Below, piece by piece: positions 1 to 8,726 of a DNA stretch of 64,000 bases (within the stretch, counting starts at the first letter, position 1; the number at the start of each line of letters is the position of its first letter). Both the position numbers and the translations under genes were made by a program. Source of the stretch: Planosporangium spinosum (GTDB lineage Bacteria > Actinomycetota > Actinomycetes > Mycobacteriales > Micromonosporaceae); contig NZ_JBLYUB010000005.1 of the NCBI RefSeq assembly GCF_049999945.1, positions 248,001-312,000 of the forward strand. Direction: 5' to 3'. The notes under the pieces are model-generated. The model was given only the letters and a program-made list of their open reading frames with translations. It was not told the origin of the DNA and made no database searches.

Positions 1-1
1 G

Positions 2-2119
2 AGGGCCTGGCTGGAGGAGCGCGGCTACGAGTCCACACTGGACTACGTGCGCGCCAGCGCGATCGCGGTACTGGAGGAGACGGGCCTGCTGCCGCATCTC
101 AACCCCGGCGTCCTGTCCTGGGCGGAGCTGCAACGACTCAAGCCGGTCGCGCCGAGCATGGGCATGATGCTCGAAACGACCGCGACGAGGCTGTGGAGCG
201 AGCCGGGCGGGCCGCACTACGGCAGCCCGGACAAGGAGCCGGCGGTCCGGCTGCGGGTACTCGAGGACGCCGGGCGGGTCGGGGTGCCGTTCACCACCGG
301 CATCCTCATCGGGATCGGGGAGACGCCCGCGGAGCGGGTCGACGCGCTGTTCGCGATCCGGCGGGTGGGCCGCGAGTACGGGCACCTCCAGGAAGTCATC
401 GTGCAGAACTTCCGCGCCAAGCCGGACACCGCGATGCGCGGTATGCCCGACGCCGAACTGCACGACCTCGCCGCCACGGTCGCGGTCGCCCGGCTGGTGC
501 TCGGCCCGAAGGCCCGCCTCCAGGCGCCGCCCAACCTGATCGCCGGCGAGTACGGGTTGCTGCTGCGCGCCGGGATCGACGACTGGGGCGGGGTGTCCCC
601 GCTGACCCCCGACCACGTCAACCCCGAGCGCCCCTGGCCGCAGATCGACGAGCTGGCCCGCCGTAGTGCGGATGCCGGCTTCACGCTGCGCGAGCGCCTC
701 ACCGTCTACCCCGGGTACGTCCTGCGTGCCGAGACCTGGATCGATCCGCGGGTGGCCGGCCACGTGGCGGCCCTCGCCGATCCGGAGACCGGGTTGGCGG
801 TCGAGGCGGCCCGGCCGACCGGTCGGCCGTGGCAGGAGCCGGACGGCGGGTTCGGCGATGGCTCCGGTACCGGCCGTACCGATCTGCACGCGACGATCGA
901 CACGGCCGGCCGCAGCGCGGACCGGCGCGGTGACTTCGACACCGTGTACGGCGACTGGTCCGAGGTGGCCGCCCACGTGCCGGCCGGGGAGAGGGCGCCG
1001 ATCCGGCTGGACGGCGACGTCAGGACCGCGCTGGCGATCGCCGGGTCGGACCCGGCGGCGCTGCTCGACCCCGCGCGGGAGCGGGAGGCCCTGGCGCTGT
1101 TCACCGCCGACGGCGCCGCCCTCGACGAGCTGGCCCGCATCGCCGACGACCTGCGCCGCGACGCGGTCGGCGACGACGTCACGTACGTGGTCAACCGCAA
1201 CATCAACTTCACCAACGTCTGCTATGTCGGCTGCCGGTTCTGTGCCTTCGCGCAGCGCGAACGGGACGCCGACGCGTACCGGCTGTCGGTCGACCAGGTG
1301 GCGGACCGCGCCGAGGAGGCGTGGCGGGCCGGTGCGACCGAGGTCTGCATGCAGGGCGGCATCGACCCGAAGCTGCCGGTGTCGGTCTACCCCGAGCTGG
1401 TTAAAAAGATCAAGCAACGGGTACCGGCGATGCATGTCCATGCCTACAGCCCGATGGAGATCGTTACCGCGGCCGCCAAGGCCGGAGTATCGGTACGCGA
1501 ATGGCTGACCGAGCTGCGCGACGCGGGGCTGGACACGATCCCCGGCACGGCCGCCGAGATCCTCGACGACGAGGTGCGGTGGGTGCTGACCAAGGGCAAG
1601 CTGCCGGCGGCGACCTGGGTGGAGGTGGTCGCCACCGCGCACGAGCTGGGCATCCGGTCGAGTTCGACCATGATGTACGGGCACGTGGACAATCCGCGAC
1701 ACTGGTTGGGGCATCTGCGTACCCTCGCCGCCCTGCAGGACCGTACCGGGGGCTTCACCGAGTTCGTGGGGCTGCCGTTCGTGCACAACAACGCGCCGAT
1801 CTACCTGGCGGGCATCGCCCGTCCGGGGCCGACCTGGCGCGACAACCGGGCGGTGCACGCCATGGCTCGGGTGCTGCTGCACGGCCGGATCCCCAACATC
1901 CAGTGTTCCTGGGTCAAGCTCGGCGACTCCGGCACGGTCGCGTTGCTGCGTGGTGGCGCCAACGACCTGGGCGGCACGCTGATGGAGGAGACCATCTCGC
2001 GGATGGCCGGCAGTGAGCACGGTTCTGCCCGTACGGTGGAGCAGTTGCACCGGATCGCGGCGGCTGCCGGGCGGCGGGCGCGGGAGCGGACCACGACCTA
2101 CGCACTCACGCACCGATAG
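2..2119 (+). CDS. fbiC: FO synthase FbiC (CofG-CofH fusion), 5' end outside the window
   Basis: Makes the deazaflavin FO, precursor of coenzyme F420, from tyrosine and a ribityl-diaminouracil by two radical-SAM half reactions. The frame is open from base 2, so about 705 residues are visible of a family usually near 850; the CofG iron-sulfur motif lies upstream of the window. The CofH half starts near nt 1030 and shows its CX3CX2C cluster (CYVGCRFC, nt 1220-1243). Next come the VCMQGGI segment, SPMEI and the conserved MMYGHV and GLPFVHNN stretches. The first GTG in frame (nt 47) is internal, not a start. The fused CofGH form is typical of actinobacteria. The gene precedes the whiB2-like gene, and no clear terminator follows it. 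Confidence 0.96.
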   Translation, partial: RAWLEERGYESTLDYVRASAIAVLEETGLLPHLNPGVLSWAELQRLKPVAPSMGMMLETTATRLWSEPGGPHYGSPDKEPAVRLRVLEDAGRVGVPFTTGILIGIGETPAERVDALFAIRRVGREYGHLQEVIVQNFRAKPDTAMRGMPDAELHDLAATVAVARLVLGPKARLQAPPNLIAGEYGLLLRAGIDDWGGVSPLTPDHVNPERPWPQIDELARRSADAGFTLRERLTVYPGYVLRAETWIDPRVAGHVAALADPETGLAVEAARPTGRPWQEPDGGFGDGSGTGRTDLHATIDTAGRSADRRGDFDTVYGDWSEVAAHVPAGERAPIRLDGDVRTALAIAGSDPAALLDPAREREALALFTADGAALDELARIADDLRRDAVGDDVTYVVNRNINFTNVCYVGCRFCAFAQRERDADAYRLSVDQVADRAEEAWRAGATEVCMQGGIDPKLPVSVYPELVKKIKQRVPAMHVHAYSPMEIVTAAAKAGVSVREWLTELRDAGLDTIPGTAAEILDDEVRWVLTKGKLPAATWVEVVATAHELGIRSSSTMMYGHVDNPRHWLGHLRTLAALQDRTGGFTEFVGLPFVHNNAPIYLAGIARPGPTWRDNRAVHAMARVLLHGRIPNIQCSWVKLGDSGTVALLRGGANDLGGTLMEETISRMAGSEHGSARTVEQLHRIAAAAGRRARERTTTYALTHR

Positions 2120-2366
2120 TCGGCAATCATCCGATTGTCCGATTATGTCGGGTCGAATCGTCGCCGGCTACCCCACGATCAGCGGAATTGGAACGCGCCA
2201 CGCCGTAAGGCACGCCGAAATTGTCAAATCGGGCGTTACCTACTGCGGCGTTCGGTCGATAACCGTACGTCGCCACGGGAATCGGGCGGGTTCGCAAAGG
2301 GGCGAACCGGTCGAGGATGGGCGTCGCCAGGGGGTCGCAGGGCCGGGTCCATTTATCAGGTTCGGC

Positions 2367-2396
2367 TTGACGGCGCGAGCATTACACGCGTGTAAT
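2367..2396 (+). promoter_or_regulatory. Probable whiB promoter with a 16-bp palindrome
   Basis: TTGACG (2367-2372) and TGTAAT (2391-2396) are spaced 18 bp and fit a vegetative promoter for the WhiB gene. A perfect palindrome, ATTACACGCGTGTAAT (2381-2396), covers the spacer and -10 box and looks like an operator. The rest of the 420-bp gap (2120-2539) shows no ORF with coding character. An AAGGAGG ribosome site sits just before the gene at 2540. The regulator that would bind is not known from this sequence. Confidence 0.6.
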
Positions 2397-2539
2397 TTCA
2401 CTGGGGATGTTCAATCGGGGCGCTGGGGAGCGCCGCGTTTCGGGCAAATCGGAACGCGCTTTCGGTTAACGGGATGCGCCTTCCGGGCGTGGGGGGTTGC
2501 GTCGGCTTCGTGTCCGGCGCGTAAGAAGGAGGCACGCTG

Positions 2540-2797
2540 ATGGACGGCCGAGGTGTGGTGGCCGACCTGCTGGGTAACGCACCGGAGTGGCAGGAGCGCG
2601 CTCTGTGCTCGCAGACCGACCCGGAGGCGTTTTTTCCCGAGAAGGGGGGGTCGACCCGCGAGGCGAAGCGCATCTGCTCGCGGTGCGACGTGAAGGCTGA
2701 CTGCCTTGAGTACGCCCTCGGACACGACGAACGCTTCGGCATCTGGGGTGGGCTGTCGGAGCGCGAGCGTCGCAAGCTCAAGCGTCGGGCGGCCTAG
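2540..2797 (+). CDS. whiB2: WhiB-family iron-sulfur transcription factor (WhiB2/WhmD-like)
   Basis: An 85-residue WhiB protein, a cytoplasmic 4Fe-4S regulator that works with the principal sigma factor. The four cluster cysteines are visible: C23 in ALCSQTDPEAFFPEKGG, C46 and C49 in ICSRCDV, and C55 in ADCLEYAL. They are followed by the turn motif GIWGGLSERERRKLKRR and a basic DNA-contact tail. The FFPEKGGSTREAK stretch and the neighbours (fbiC, DUF3499, phosphomannomutase) match the WhiB2/WhmD branch. That branch controls septation in mycobacteria and sporulation division as WhiB in Streptomyces. A strong AAGGAGG site precedes the ATG. A palindromic promoter lies upstream and a long hairpin terminator downstream. 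Confidence 0.95.
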   Translation: MDGRGVVADLLGNAPEWQERALCSQTDPEAFFPEKGGSTREAKRICSRCDVKADCLEYALGHDERFGIWGGLSERERRKLKRRAA

Positions 2798-2818
2798 CAG
2801 GCGGAAACGGTAGCTCGC

Positions 2819-2862
2819 GCGAGGGCGGGTACGGAGTCGGTCGACTCGGTACCCGCCCTCGC
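2819..2862. terminator. Bidirectional hairpin terminator after whiB
   Basis: A 14-bp perfect stem (2819-2832 with 2849-2862) lies between the stop of whiB and the stop of the convergent metallopeptidase-like gene, so it can serve both. No U-tract follows, as is usual for high-GC actinobacteria. Confidence 0.75.
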
Positions 2863-2945
2863 CGTATCCGTCGACGTCTTCGTCGCCGTGCCGGCGCCTG
2901 CGCGCGGGAAATGCGGTCGTCGGCGGGCGAAGTCGCCTCAGCCTT

Positions 2946-3443
2946 TCAGTCCAGGTCTTCCGGTGCCACCCCGAGCAGGTTGGCGACCTGCTCGATGACG
3001 ACGTCGTGCACGAGATCGGCCAGGTCCTCACGGTCGGCCGCGCGGAACTCCAACGGCCGCCGGTACAGCACGATGCGGGGTGGCACCCCGTGCCGGCCGG
3101 GCCGGCCGGGCAGCAGTCGGGCCAGCGGCACCTCGCCGTCCTCGAGCACGTCGGAATCGTAGACGTTCAGGTCGGGCGGGACGTCCTCGACCGCGAACTC
3201 CACTCCGGCCAGCTCCTTCGAGAACCGCTGCTCGAGCTCCTCCACCGAGTCGAGGACAAGATCGTCGAAGATCTCCGCGCGGGTCCGGGACAGCGGCGCG
3301 GAGGCGGGTACGAGCCGACCCCGTAGCCCCCGGCCGTGACGGTCGCGGCCGCGTCGGCCGGGGCCACCGTGCCCCGGGACTGAGCCACTGGTGCCCGGGG
3401 CTGTGGCCCGGTCGGGGCGCTGGCGGCGGTCGGGACTGGTCAC
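2946..3443 (-). CDS. Zincin-like metallopeptidase family protein (Zincin_1 type)
   Basis: A 165-residue protein of the small zincin-like family found beside whiB2 and DUF3499 in many actinobacteria. The first 50 residues are Arg/Gly-rich and probably disordered. The conserved part begins at SRTRAEIFDDLVLDSVEEL and runs through LPPRIVLYRRPLEFRA-like sequence to the helix LADLVHDVVIEQVANLLGV. That helix sits where other members carry HExxH, but here it reads HDVVI, so the classical zinc-protease motif is incomplete and catalysis is doubtful. Convergent with whiB and divergent from DUF3499. Biological role unknown. Confidence 0.8.
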   Translation of the reverse strand: MTSPDRRQRPDRATAPGTSGSVPGHGGPGRRGRDRHGRGLRGRLVPASAPLSRTRAEIFDDLVLDSVEELEQRFSKELAGVEFAVEDVPPDLNVYDSDVLEDGEVPLARLLPGRPGRHGVPPRIVLYRRPLEFRAADREDLADLVHDVVIEQVANLLGVAPEDLD

Positions 3444-3593
3444 GCCGTCAGACTAGCGCCGAGTCCGGACCACGCCGCGCGGCGCGCCATTCTGTGTGTC
3501 CCATTCGTGATCGTCATCTCGACGATGATCGGACTCGGCGTGTCGCGAGGCCACCACGCCGCGCCACGAGTCGCGGAGAGATACCGTTCCGCC

Positions 3594-3953
3594 GTGAGGT
3601 CACCACGACGCTGCTCCCGCAATGGCTGCCCCCGGCCGCCCGTCGCGACGCTGACCTATGTCTACGCCGACTCGACCGCGGTGGTCGGTCCGCTGGCCGC
3701 GTTCGCCGAGCCCCACTCGTACGATCTGTGCGAGCAGCACGCGCGTAGCCTGACCACACCGCGCGGCTGGGACCTGGTGCGTCACGACGGAGAGTTCCAA
3801 CCCCCACCGCCGACCAGCGACGATCTCGTCGCGCTCGCCGAGGCCGTCCGGGAGGCGGCCAGACCACCGGCTCAGCGTGACGATACCGACGATGACTTCG
3901 GTCAGCATCTCGGGCGGCGCGGTCATCTCCGCGTCATCCCGCCGGGCGCGTAG
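3594..3953 (+). CDS. DUF3499 family protein
   Basis: Recognised by the segment RCSRNGCPRPPVATLTYVYADSTAVVGPLAAFAEPHSYDLCEQHA, with two cysteines at the start and CEQHA after it. This pattern suggests a small metal-binding fold. The C-terminal GRRGHLRVI motif is also typical of the family. I chose the GTG at 3594 because the conserved region begins directly after it; the open frame continues upstream to 3507 without family similarity. About 119 residues. The Mycobacterium homologue also lies between whiB2 and the phosphomannomutase gene. Function unknown. The stop is immediately followed by the broken aminotransferase on the other strand. Confidence 0.85.
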   Translation: MRSPRRCSRNGCPRPPVATLTYVYADSTAVVGPLAAFAEPHSYDLCEQHARSLTTPRGWDLVRHDGEFQPPPPTSDDLVALAEAVREAARPPAQRDDTDDDFGQHLGRRGHLRVIPPGA

Positions 3954-3954
3954 C

Positions 3955-4257
3955 CGCTCGGACGCGATCATGGCGCCGAGGGGCACGTACCCGGAGGTCA
4001 GGCCCTTGGCCGAGGTGATGATGTCGGGCCGGTAGCCGTACCGGCCGGCGCCGAAGTACTCACCGGGCCGGCCGAATGCGCAGATCATTTCGTCGGAGAC
4101 GAGCAGCAGGTCGTACCGGTCGCAGATCTCGCGGACCCGCTGAAGTACCCGGGCGGGGGCGGGAAGCAGCGTACGCGGACAGGCGGGTGACGTGCATCCA
4201 GAGGTGGTCGCGGGCGGCGGCGTACCTGCTCGCGCCGTCGGTCACCGGGTCCCCCAC
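3955..4257 (-). pseudogene. Remnant of a class III (aspartate/omega-type) aminotransferase
   Basis: Two pieces of a PLP aminotransferase can be read on the minus strand in different frames. The N-terminus (GTG at 4257; RDHLWMHVTRLSAY) is joined by a frame change to an internal piece that reads DRYDLLLVSDEMICAFGR followed by PDIITSAKGLTSGYVPLGAMIAS. The second piece includes the PLP lysine context SAKGLTSG. Some 200 residues between them and the whole C-terminal domain are missing. Homology stops near 3955, against the end of the DUF3499 gene. The start overlaps the 3' end of the AsnC regulator, as expected if the two were once an operon. Confidence 0.85.
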
Positions 4258-4733
4258 GCGTAGCTTTGCTTGGCGAGTTTGAGGTAGACGAACGTCTCCG
4301 TCGCGGTGACGCCGGGGGCCGTTCGGATCGTGTCGTTGAGCAGGCGCAGGAGGTGGTCGTCGTCGGCGCAGACCAGCTCGACGAGGAGGTCGTAGCCGCC
4401 GGCGCAGATCACGACGTAGTCGACCTCGGGGATCGCGGCGAGGGCGTCGGCGGTGGCCCGCAGGTCGCCGGCGACCTTGATGCCGATCATCACCTGGCGC
4501 GAGAAGCCCAGCAGGAGGGGATCGGTCACCGCGACGATCTGCATGACGCCGGCATCGAGCAGCCGCTGGACCCGTTGTCGGACCGCCGCCTCGGACAGTC
4601 CGACGATCTTCGCCAGCGCGGCGTACGACGTGCGGCCGTCGCGCTGGAGCTGCTCGATGATGAGCTTGTTCACGTCGTCTAGGATCGGCTCCGCCACGCC
4701 GATGATTTTCACGCGAGATGCGACATTAATCAA
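4242..4733 (-). CDS. Lrp/AsnC-family transcriptional regulator
   Basis: A 163-residue AsnC-type regulator. It has an N-terminal winged helix (LDDVNKLIIEQLQRDGRTSYAALAKIVGLS followed by AAVRQRVQRLL, about residues 18-65), then the RAM ligand-binding domain with the YVVICAGGYDLLVELV segment. Such proteins sense amino acids or related metabolites and control transport and catabolic genes. It lies between an APC permease upstream and a decayed aminotransferase downstream, all on the minus strand, so it probably once controlled that set. A hairpin terminator (4781-4804) separates it from the permease, so it likely has its own promoter in 4734-4780. Confidence 0.93.
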   Translation of the reverse strand: MINVASRVKIIGVAEPILDDVNKLIIEQLQRDGRTSYAALAKIVGLSEAAVRQRVQRLLDAGVMQIVAVTDPLLLGFSRQVMIGIKVAGDLRATADALAAIPEVDYVVICAGGYDLLVELVCADDDHLLRLLNDTIRTAPGVTATETFVYLKLAKQSYAWGTR

Positions 4734-4780
4734 CTGAATCCGTTGGCTAACGGCTTCATATGTCAGTAATCCGCATTAAC

Positions 4781-4804
4781 GGGGCGCCGCACGCGCGGCG
4801 CCCC
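4781..4804 (-). terminator. Hairpin terminator after the APC permease
   Basis: Stem GGGGCGCCGC (4781-4790) pairs with GCGGCGCCCC (4795-4804) around a 4-base loop, eight bases past the permease stop in the minus direction. A run of T residues (antisense side) is not obvious. Confidence 0.75.
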
Positions 4805-4812
4805 CGGTGTTG

Positions 4813-6354
4813 TCAATCGAGCGCGATGAGTTCGCCGCGCTCGCCGACGGCGACACCGTCGCGCATTGTGGTGCCGTGGAAGTACTCCGGGCGCGCCGCG
4901 TTCCACGCGATCATCAGCACCACCCCGAGCAGGATCGAGCCGATGCCGAGCACGAAGACGCCGCCGACGCCGAACGGGTGCGTCTCGCTCGAGGCCGGCG
5001 CGAAGCTGTCGATCGCGGTCTTCACGAACGCGGCCAACAGGATCACGCCGCCGAGCAGCGGCATGATCACCTTCAGCCACAGGTCCTTTGCGGTGCGGCC
5101 CGGCTCGTTGCGGAAGTGCCACGCCGAGGCGAAGCCGGTCAGGCCGTAGTAGAACGCGATCAGCAGGCCGATCGAGAGGATCAGGTCGTTGAGCGAGCCC
5201 GGGCTGACCAGCGTCAGGCCGGCGTAGAACACGACCGACGCGAAGCCCATCGCCCAGGTGGACACGGTGGGGGTCTGGTAGCGCGGGTGCACGTCACCGA
5301 AGACTTTCGGCGCGGCCCTGTACGCGGCCATGGACAGCGTCGTCCGCGCGGTCGGCAGGATCGTGGTCTGCGTCGACGCGGCGGCCGACGACAGCACCGC
5401 GAGGAAGAGGAACTTGGCGCCCCAGCCGCCCAGGACCGCCTCGCCGATCCCGGAGAGCGGGTCGTCGATGGTGGCCGGGTTGGTCATGCCGATGCCGTCA
5501 GCGCCGACGCCGGCGTAGGCCTGCGCGGCGACGGTGACGACCACGTACGTCGCCAGCAGGACCACCGTGGACAGCACCGCGGCCCGGCCCGGGGTGACAT
5601 GCATGTTCTCGGTCTCCTCGTTGACCGCGACCGCCGAGTCCCAGCCCCAGTAGATGAAGACCGCGAGCAGGAACGCCGCCGACAGCGCCTTGACGTCCAT
5701 GCCGCCGCCGAACGGGTTGAACCAGTCCAGCGACGGGTGGATGGCGAGGCCGCCCGCCGTGCCCGCGTACACCTTCGCCAGGGCGACCGCCGAGAACACC
5801 GCGAGGACGACCAGCTCCAGGCCGAGCAGGACGACCTGGGTGCGCGCCGACAGTTCCACGCCCCGCCAGGAGATCCAGGTCATGCCCAGGATCCACGCGC
5901 AGCCCAGCGCGGTGACCGCCGTCGTGCTGCCGGCCAGGCCCGTGAGGCCCAGCAGGGAGAAGGTGTACTGCCCGGCGATCTGGGCGAGGTTGGCCATCAC
6001 GATGATGTCCGCGATCACGATCACCCAGCCGGTGACCCACCCCAGCCGCCGGCTGAACACGCGGGCCACCCAGGTGAAACTGGTGCCGCAGTCCGGGTCG
6101 ACGTTGTTGAGTGCCTGGTACGCGTACGAGATGAACAGCATCGGGACGAATGCCAGCAGCATGATGATCGGCCCCCGGGTGCCGACCTCGTCGGCGACCA
6201 GCCCCATGGTGGCGGCGAGGCTGTAGCCGGGGGCGGTCGACGCCACACCGAACACGACGCTCGACAGTAGGCCGATGGCGCCGAGTTTGAGGCCCTTGTG
6301 AGCGATCGGCCGGGTCGGGGTCTCCGGGGGAGCGGTAACGGTCAATGTTGCCAT
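4813..6354 (-). CDS. APC-family amino acid permease
   Basis: A 513-residue integral membrane transporter of the amino acid-polyamine-organocation family. The start MATLTVTAPPETPTRPIAHKGLK at 6354 was chosen because the longer open frame upstream is Arg/Ala-rich without membrane character. Helix 1 carries the usual GXXS-type loop (GLLSSVVFGVASTAPGYSLAA). About 12 hydrophobic segments follow, including WVARVFSRRLGWVTGW and the FIYWGWDSAVAVNEE segment with a conserved Trp-Asp. The C-terminus ends in EYFHGTTMRDGVAVGERGELIALD. The substrate cannot be read from sequence. The neighbouring AsnC regulator, aminotransferase remnant and divergent saccharopine-dehydrogenase-like remnant suggest an amino acid or polyamine. 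Confidence 0.93.
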   Translation of the reverse strand: MATLTVTAPPETPTRPIAHKGLKLGAIGLLSSVVFGVASTAPGYSLAATMGLVADEVGTRGPIIMLLAFVPMLFISYAYQALNNVDPDCGTSFTWVARVFSRRLGWVTGWVIVIADIIVMANLAQIAGQYTFSLLGLTGLAGSTTAVTALGCAWILGMTWISWRGVELSARTQVVLLGLELVVLAVFSAVALAKVYAGTAGGLAIHPSLDWFNPFGGGMDVKALSAAFLLAVFIYWGWDSAVAVNEETENMHVTPGRAAVLSTVVLLATYVVVTVAAQAYAGVGADGIGMTNPATIDDPLSGIGEAVLGGWGAKFLFLAVLSSAAASTQTTILPTARTTLSMAAYRAAPKVFGDVHPRYQTPTVSTWAMGFASVVFYAGLTLVSPGSLNDLILSIGLLIAFYYGLTGFASAWHFRNEPGRTAKDLWLKVIMPLLGGVILLAAFVKTAIDSFAPASSETHPFGVGGVFVLGIGSILLGVVLMIAWNAARPEYFHGTTMRDGVAVGERGELIALD

Positions 6355-6439
6355 CCTCGGGGGTGAGGCGATCAATGTAGCTGCGGTTGTCGCGGGTTTG
6401 ACGATCGTGTGTGGCGGCGAGTCAGCCCTGAAGGGCGCG

Positions 6440-6610
6440 CCCGGGCCGGCCCTTCTCGTGGCCGTCCGCGTCGACCTCTCGACCGCGGCGGCCGTGGCCG
6501 TGCTGTGCCGCGAGCATGAGATCACACGCGTCCTCAACGCCGCCGACCCCCGGTTCGTGATGCCGGTCTTCGACCGCGCGTTCGCCGCCGGTGCGGGGCC
6601 GGCTCGCGCT
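6440..6610 (+). pseudogene. Fragment of a saccharopine-dehydrogenase-like oxidoreductase
   Basis: On the plus strand, divergent from the permease, the frame reads VRVDLSTAAAVAVLCREHEITRVLNAADPRFVMPVFDRAFAAGA. This resembles the end of the NAD(P)-binding Rossmann domain of saccharopine-dehydrogenase-like proteins. The nucleotide-binding Gly motif before it is scrambled and the frame after it (GPARARREARPS) loses all similarity. Only about 45 of some 380 residues remain. Together with the aminotransferase remnant it points to a lost amine or amino acid catabolic set. The call rests on recall of the family, not on a search. Confidence 0.6.
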
Positions 6611-6899
6611 CGTCGGGAAGCCCGACCGTCGCCGTCGATGGAGATGTCCGGACGCGATAAGCTGAGCCGCTCCCAGTAGCGATCTTGGGGTTGTGGTGCC
6701 GCTGCACCGCCGCCGCGGAGGCGGGTGGCAGGCACCACAACTCCAGGTCGTCACCACCACCCGGTTGAGCCGACCGGCGTTGGTTCAGCGGCCCGTACCG
6801 CGACTGTTTCCGCGTGGTCGGCTTCAGGTGTGTTCCTCGATGTCCGGTCGGCCGGCCGGATACGTCCCCCGTACGCCGGCGGCGGGCCCGTGACACCAC

Positions 6900-7160
6900 G
6901 TGACCGGCCATCGGGGGAAGACGGCCGACGGAGGGCCGAGGCCGGTGAGGAAGGTGACCACGAGGGCGGCGTCGGTCACCGGGTCCAGCGCGATCTCCGG
7001 CAGCGTGCCGCTGACGTCCCACGCCCAGCGCTGCGTGCTGGCCTTGGCGCCGCTGCCCGAGGTGGCCGACAGCCGCAGACCGTTCGCGTCGTAGCCGAAC
7101 TCGGCGCGCCGGCCGAGCGGATCGGTCCGCCGGGTCAACCGGCCCGCCGGAGCGGCGCCG
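6900..7160 (-). pseudogene. Fragment of an RHS/YD-repeat protein
   Basis: The minus-strand frame reads LTRRTDPLGRRAEFGYDANGLRLSAT and then STQRWAWDVSGTLPEIALD. These contain two YD-type repeat cores (DPLGR-FGYD-NG and the following repeat), the signature of RHS/wall-associated polymorphic toxin shells. Such proteins usually exceed 1000 residues; fewer than 90 are left here. There is no start signal and no toxin tip. It lies between the permease block and the phosphomannomutase gene. The surrounding 6611-7311 region holds no intact gene. Confidence 0.6.
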
Positions 7161-7311
7161 GGGATTCACGACCGACACGGTCGGTCCGGCGGTACCGGTT
7201 CCGTGGCCCGGCAGGTGCCCTGCTCGCCGGCTGGTCTCGTCGGCAGGGCGCCGCGCGCGATCGGTAGGCTCCTAGTACCAACGACGACCATCTCGCGAGG
7301 AGCTCGCATCC

Positions 7312-8715
7312 GTGTCCGACCTGAGTCGCATCGTGAAGGCGTACGACGTCCGCGGGATCGTTCCCGACCAGCTCGACGAGGCGGTGGCCGAGGCGCTGGG
7401 CGCGGCCTTCGTGCAGACGCTGCGCGCGGGTGGTGACGACACCTCACGTGTGGTGGTCGCCCACGACATGCGGGAATCGTCGCCGGGGCTCGCGGCGGCG
7501 TTCGTCCGGGGCGCCGGCCGGGCCGGTGCCGACGTGGTCGAGGCCGGGCTTGGCTCGACCGACCTGCTCTACTACGCCTCGGGCGCGCTCGACCTTCCCG
7601 GTGCGATGTTCACCGCCAGCCACAACCCGGCGCAGTACAACGGCATCAAGATGTGCCGGGCCGGCGCCCGCCCGATCGGGCAGGAGACCGGACTGGCGGA
7701 GATCCGCGACCGGGCACAGCGCATCCTCGACGGTTCGCTCGACGCGGGTACCGGTGACGGCCGCGCCGAGCGGCAGGACCTGCTCGCGCCGTACGCGGCG
7801 CACCTGCGTACCCTCGTCGACCTGTCCACGATCCGGCCGCTGAAGGTGGTCGTGGACGCCGGCAACGGCATGGGCGGGTACACGGTGCCGGCGGTGCTCG
7901 GTGACGCCGTGCTCGATCCGCTGCCGCTGCAGATCGTGCCGCTGTACTTCGAGCTGGACGGGTCGTTTCCCAACCACGAGGCCAACCCGCTGGAGCCGGC
8001 CAACCTGGTCGACCTGCAGAAGGCCGTCCGTGAGCACGGCGCCGACCTGGGGATCGCGTTCGACGGTGACGCAGACCGCTGCTTCTTCGTCGACGAGCGT
8101 GGCGAGGCCGTCTCGCCGTCGGCCGTGACCGCCATGGTCGCCGTCCGCGAACTGGCCAAGCACCCGGGCAGCACGATCATCCACAACCTGATCACCAGCC
8201 GGGCGGTGCCCGAGATCGTGATCGAGCACGGCGGCGACCCGGTGCGCACCCGGGTCGGGCACTCCTTCATCAAGGCCGAGATGGCCCGCACCAACGCGGT
8301 CTTCGGCGGCGAGCACTCCGCGCACTACTACTTCCGCGACTTCTGGTACGCCGACACCGGCATGCTGGCCGCGATGCACGTCCTCGCGGCCCTCGGTGAG
8401 CAGAGCGAGCCGCTGTCGGCCCTGGTCAGCACGTACGTCCGGTACGCCGACTCGGGAGAGATCAATTCCACGGTCACCGACCAGCAGGCCCGGACCGCCG
8501 AGGTCCGCGCCGCGCTCTCCGACGTCGACGGGGCGCGCGTGGACACCCTCGACGGGCTGACCGTCGACCTCCCGGACGGGAGCTGGATCAACCTCCGCCC
8601 CTCCAACACCGAGCCGCTGCTGCGGCTCAACGTGGAGGCCCCGATGCCGGAACGGATGGCCGAGCTACGTGACCAGGTCCTCGCCATCGTGCGGGGTCAC
8701 CGCGGAAACCAATAA
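7312..8715 (+). CDS. manB: Phosphomannomutase/phosphoglucomutase
   Basis: A 467-residue alpha-D-phosphohexomutase interconverting mannose-6-P and mannose-1-P, feeding GDP-mannose and cell-envelope glycans. All four family loops are present: the phosphoserine loop TASHNP with Ser103, the metal loop DGDADR (about 251-256), the sugar-recognition loop GGEHSAH (about 332) and the phosphate loop RPSNTEPLLR (about 429-438). The GTG start at 7312 follows a CGAGGAG ribosome site and gives the usual MSDLSRIVKAYDVRGIVP N-terminus. It heads a tight set with Trm112-like, SIS and manA genes, the same order as in Mycobacterium. TAGGCT near 7265 may be its -10 box. Confidence 0.96.
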   Translation: MSDLSRIVKAYDVRGIVPDQLDEAVAEALGAAFVQTLRAGGDDTSRVVVAHDMRESSPGLAAAFVRGAGRAGADVVEAGLGSTDLLYYASGALDLPGAMFTASHNPAQYNGIKMCRAGARPIGQETGLAEIRDRAQRILDGSLDAGTGDGRAERQDLLAPYAAHLRTLVDLSTIRPLKVVVDAGNGMGGYTVPAVLGDAVLDPLPLQIVPLYFELDGSFPNHEANPLEPANLVDLQKAVREHGADLGIAFDGDADRCFFVDERGEAVSPSAVTAMVAVRELAKHPGSTIIHNLITSRAVPEIVIEHGGDPVRTRVGHSFIKAEMARTNAVFGGEHSAHYYFRDFWYADTGMLAAMHVLAALGEQSEPLSALVSTYVRYADSGEINSTVTDQQARTAEVRAALSDVDGARVDTLDGLTVDLPDGSWINLRPSNTEPLLRLNVEAPMPERMAELRDQVLAIVRGHRGNQ

Positions 8716-8726
8716 GGAGAACGACC

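Noticed and set aside
4807..6270. Long plus-strand ORF opposite the APC permease
   Set aside because: Arg/Asp/His-rich shadow typical of GC-rich antisense frames; the permease frame has clear membrane helices.
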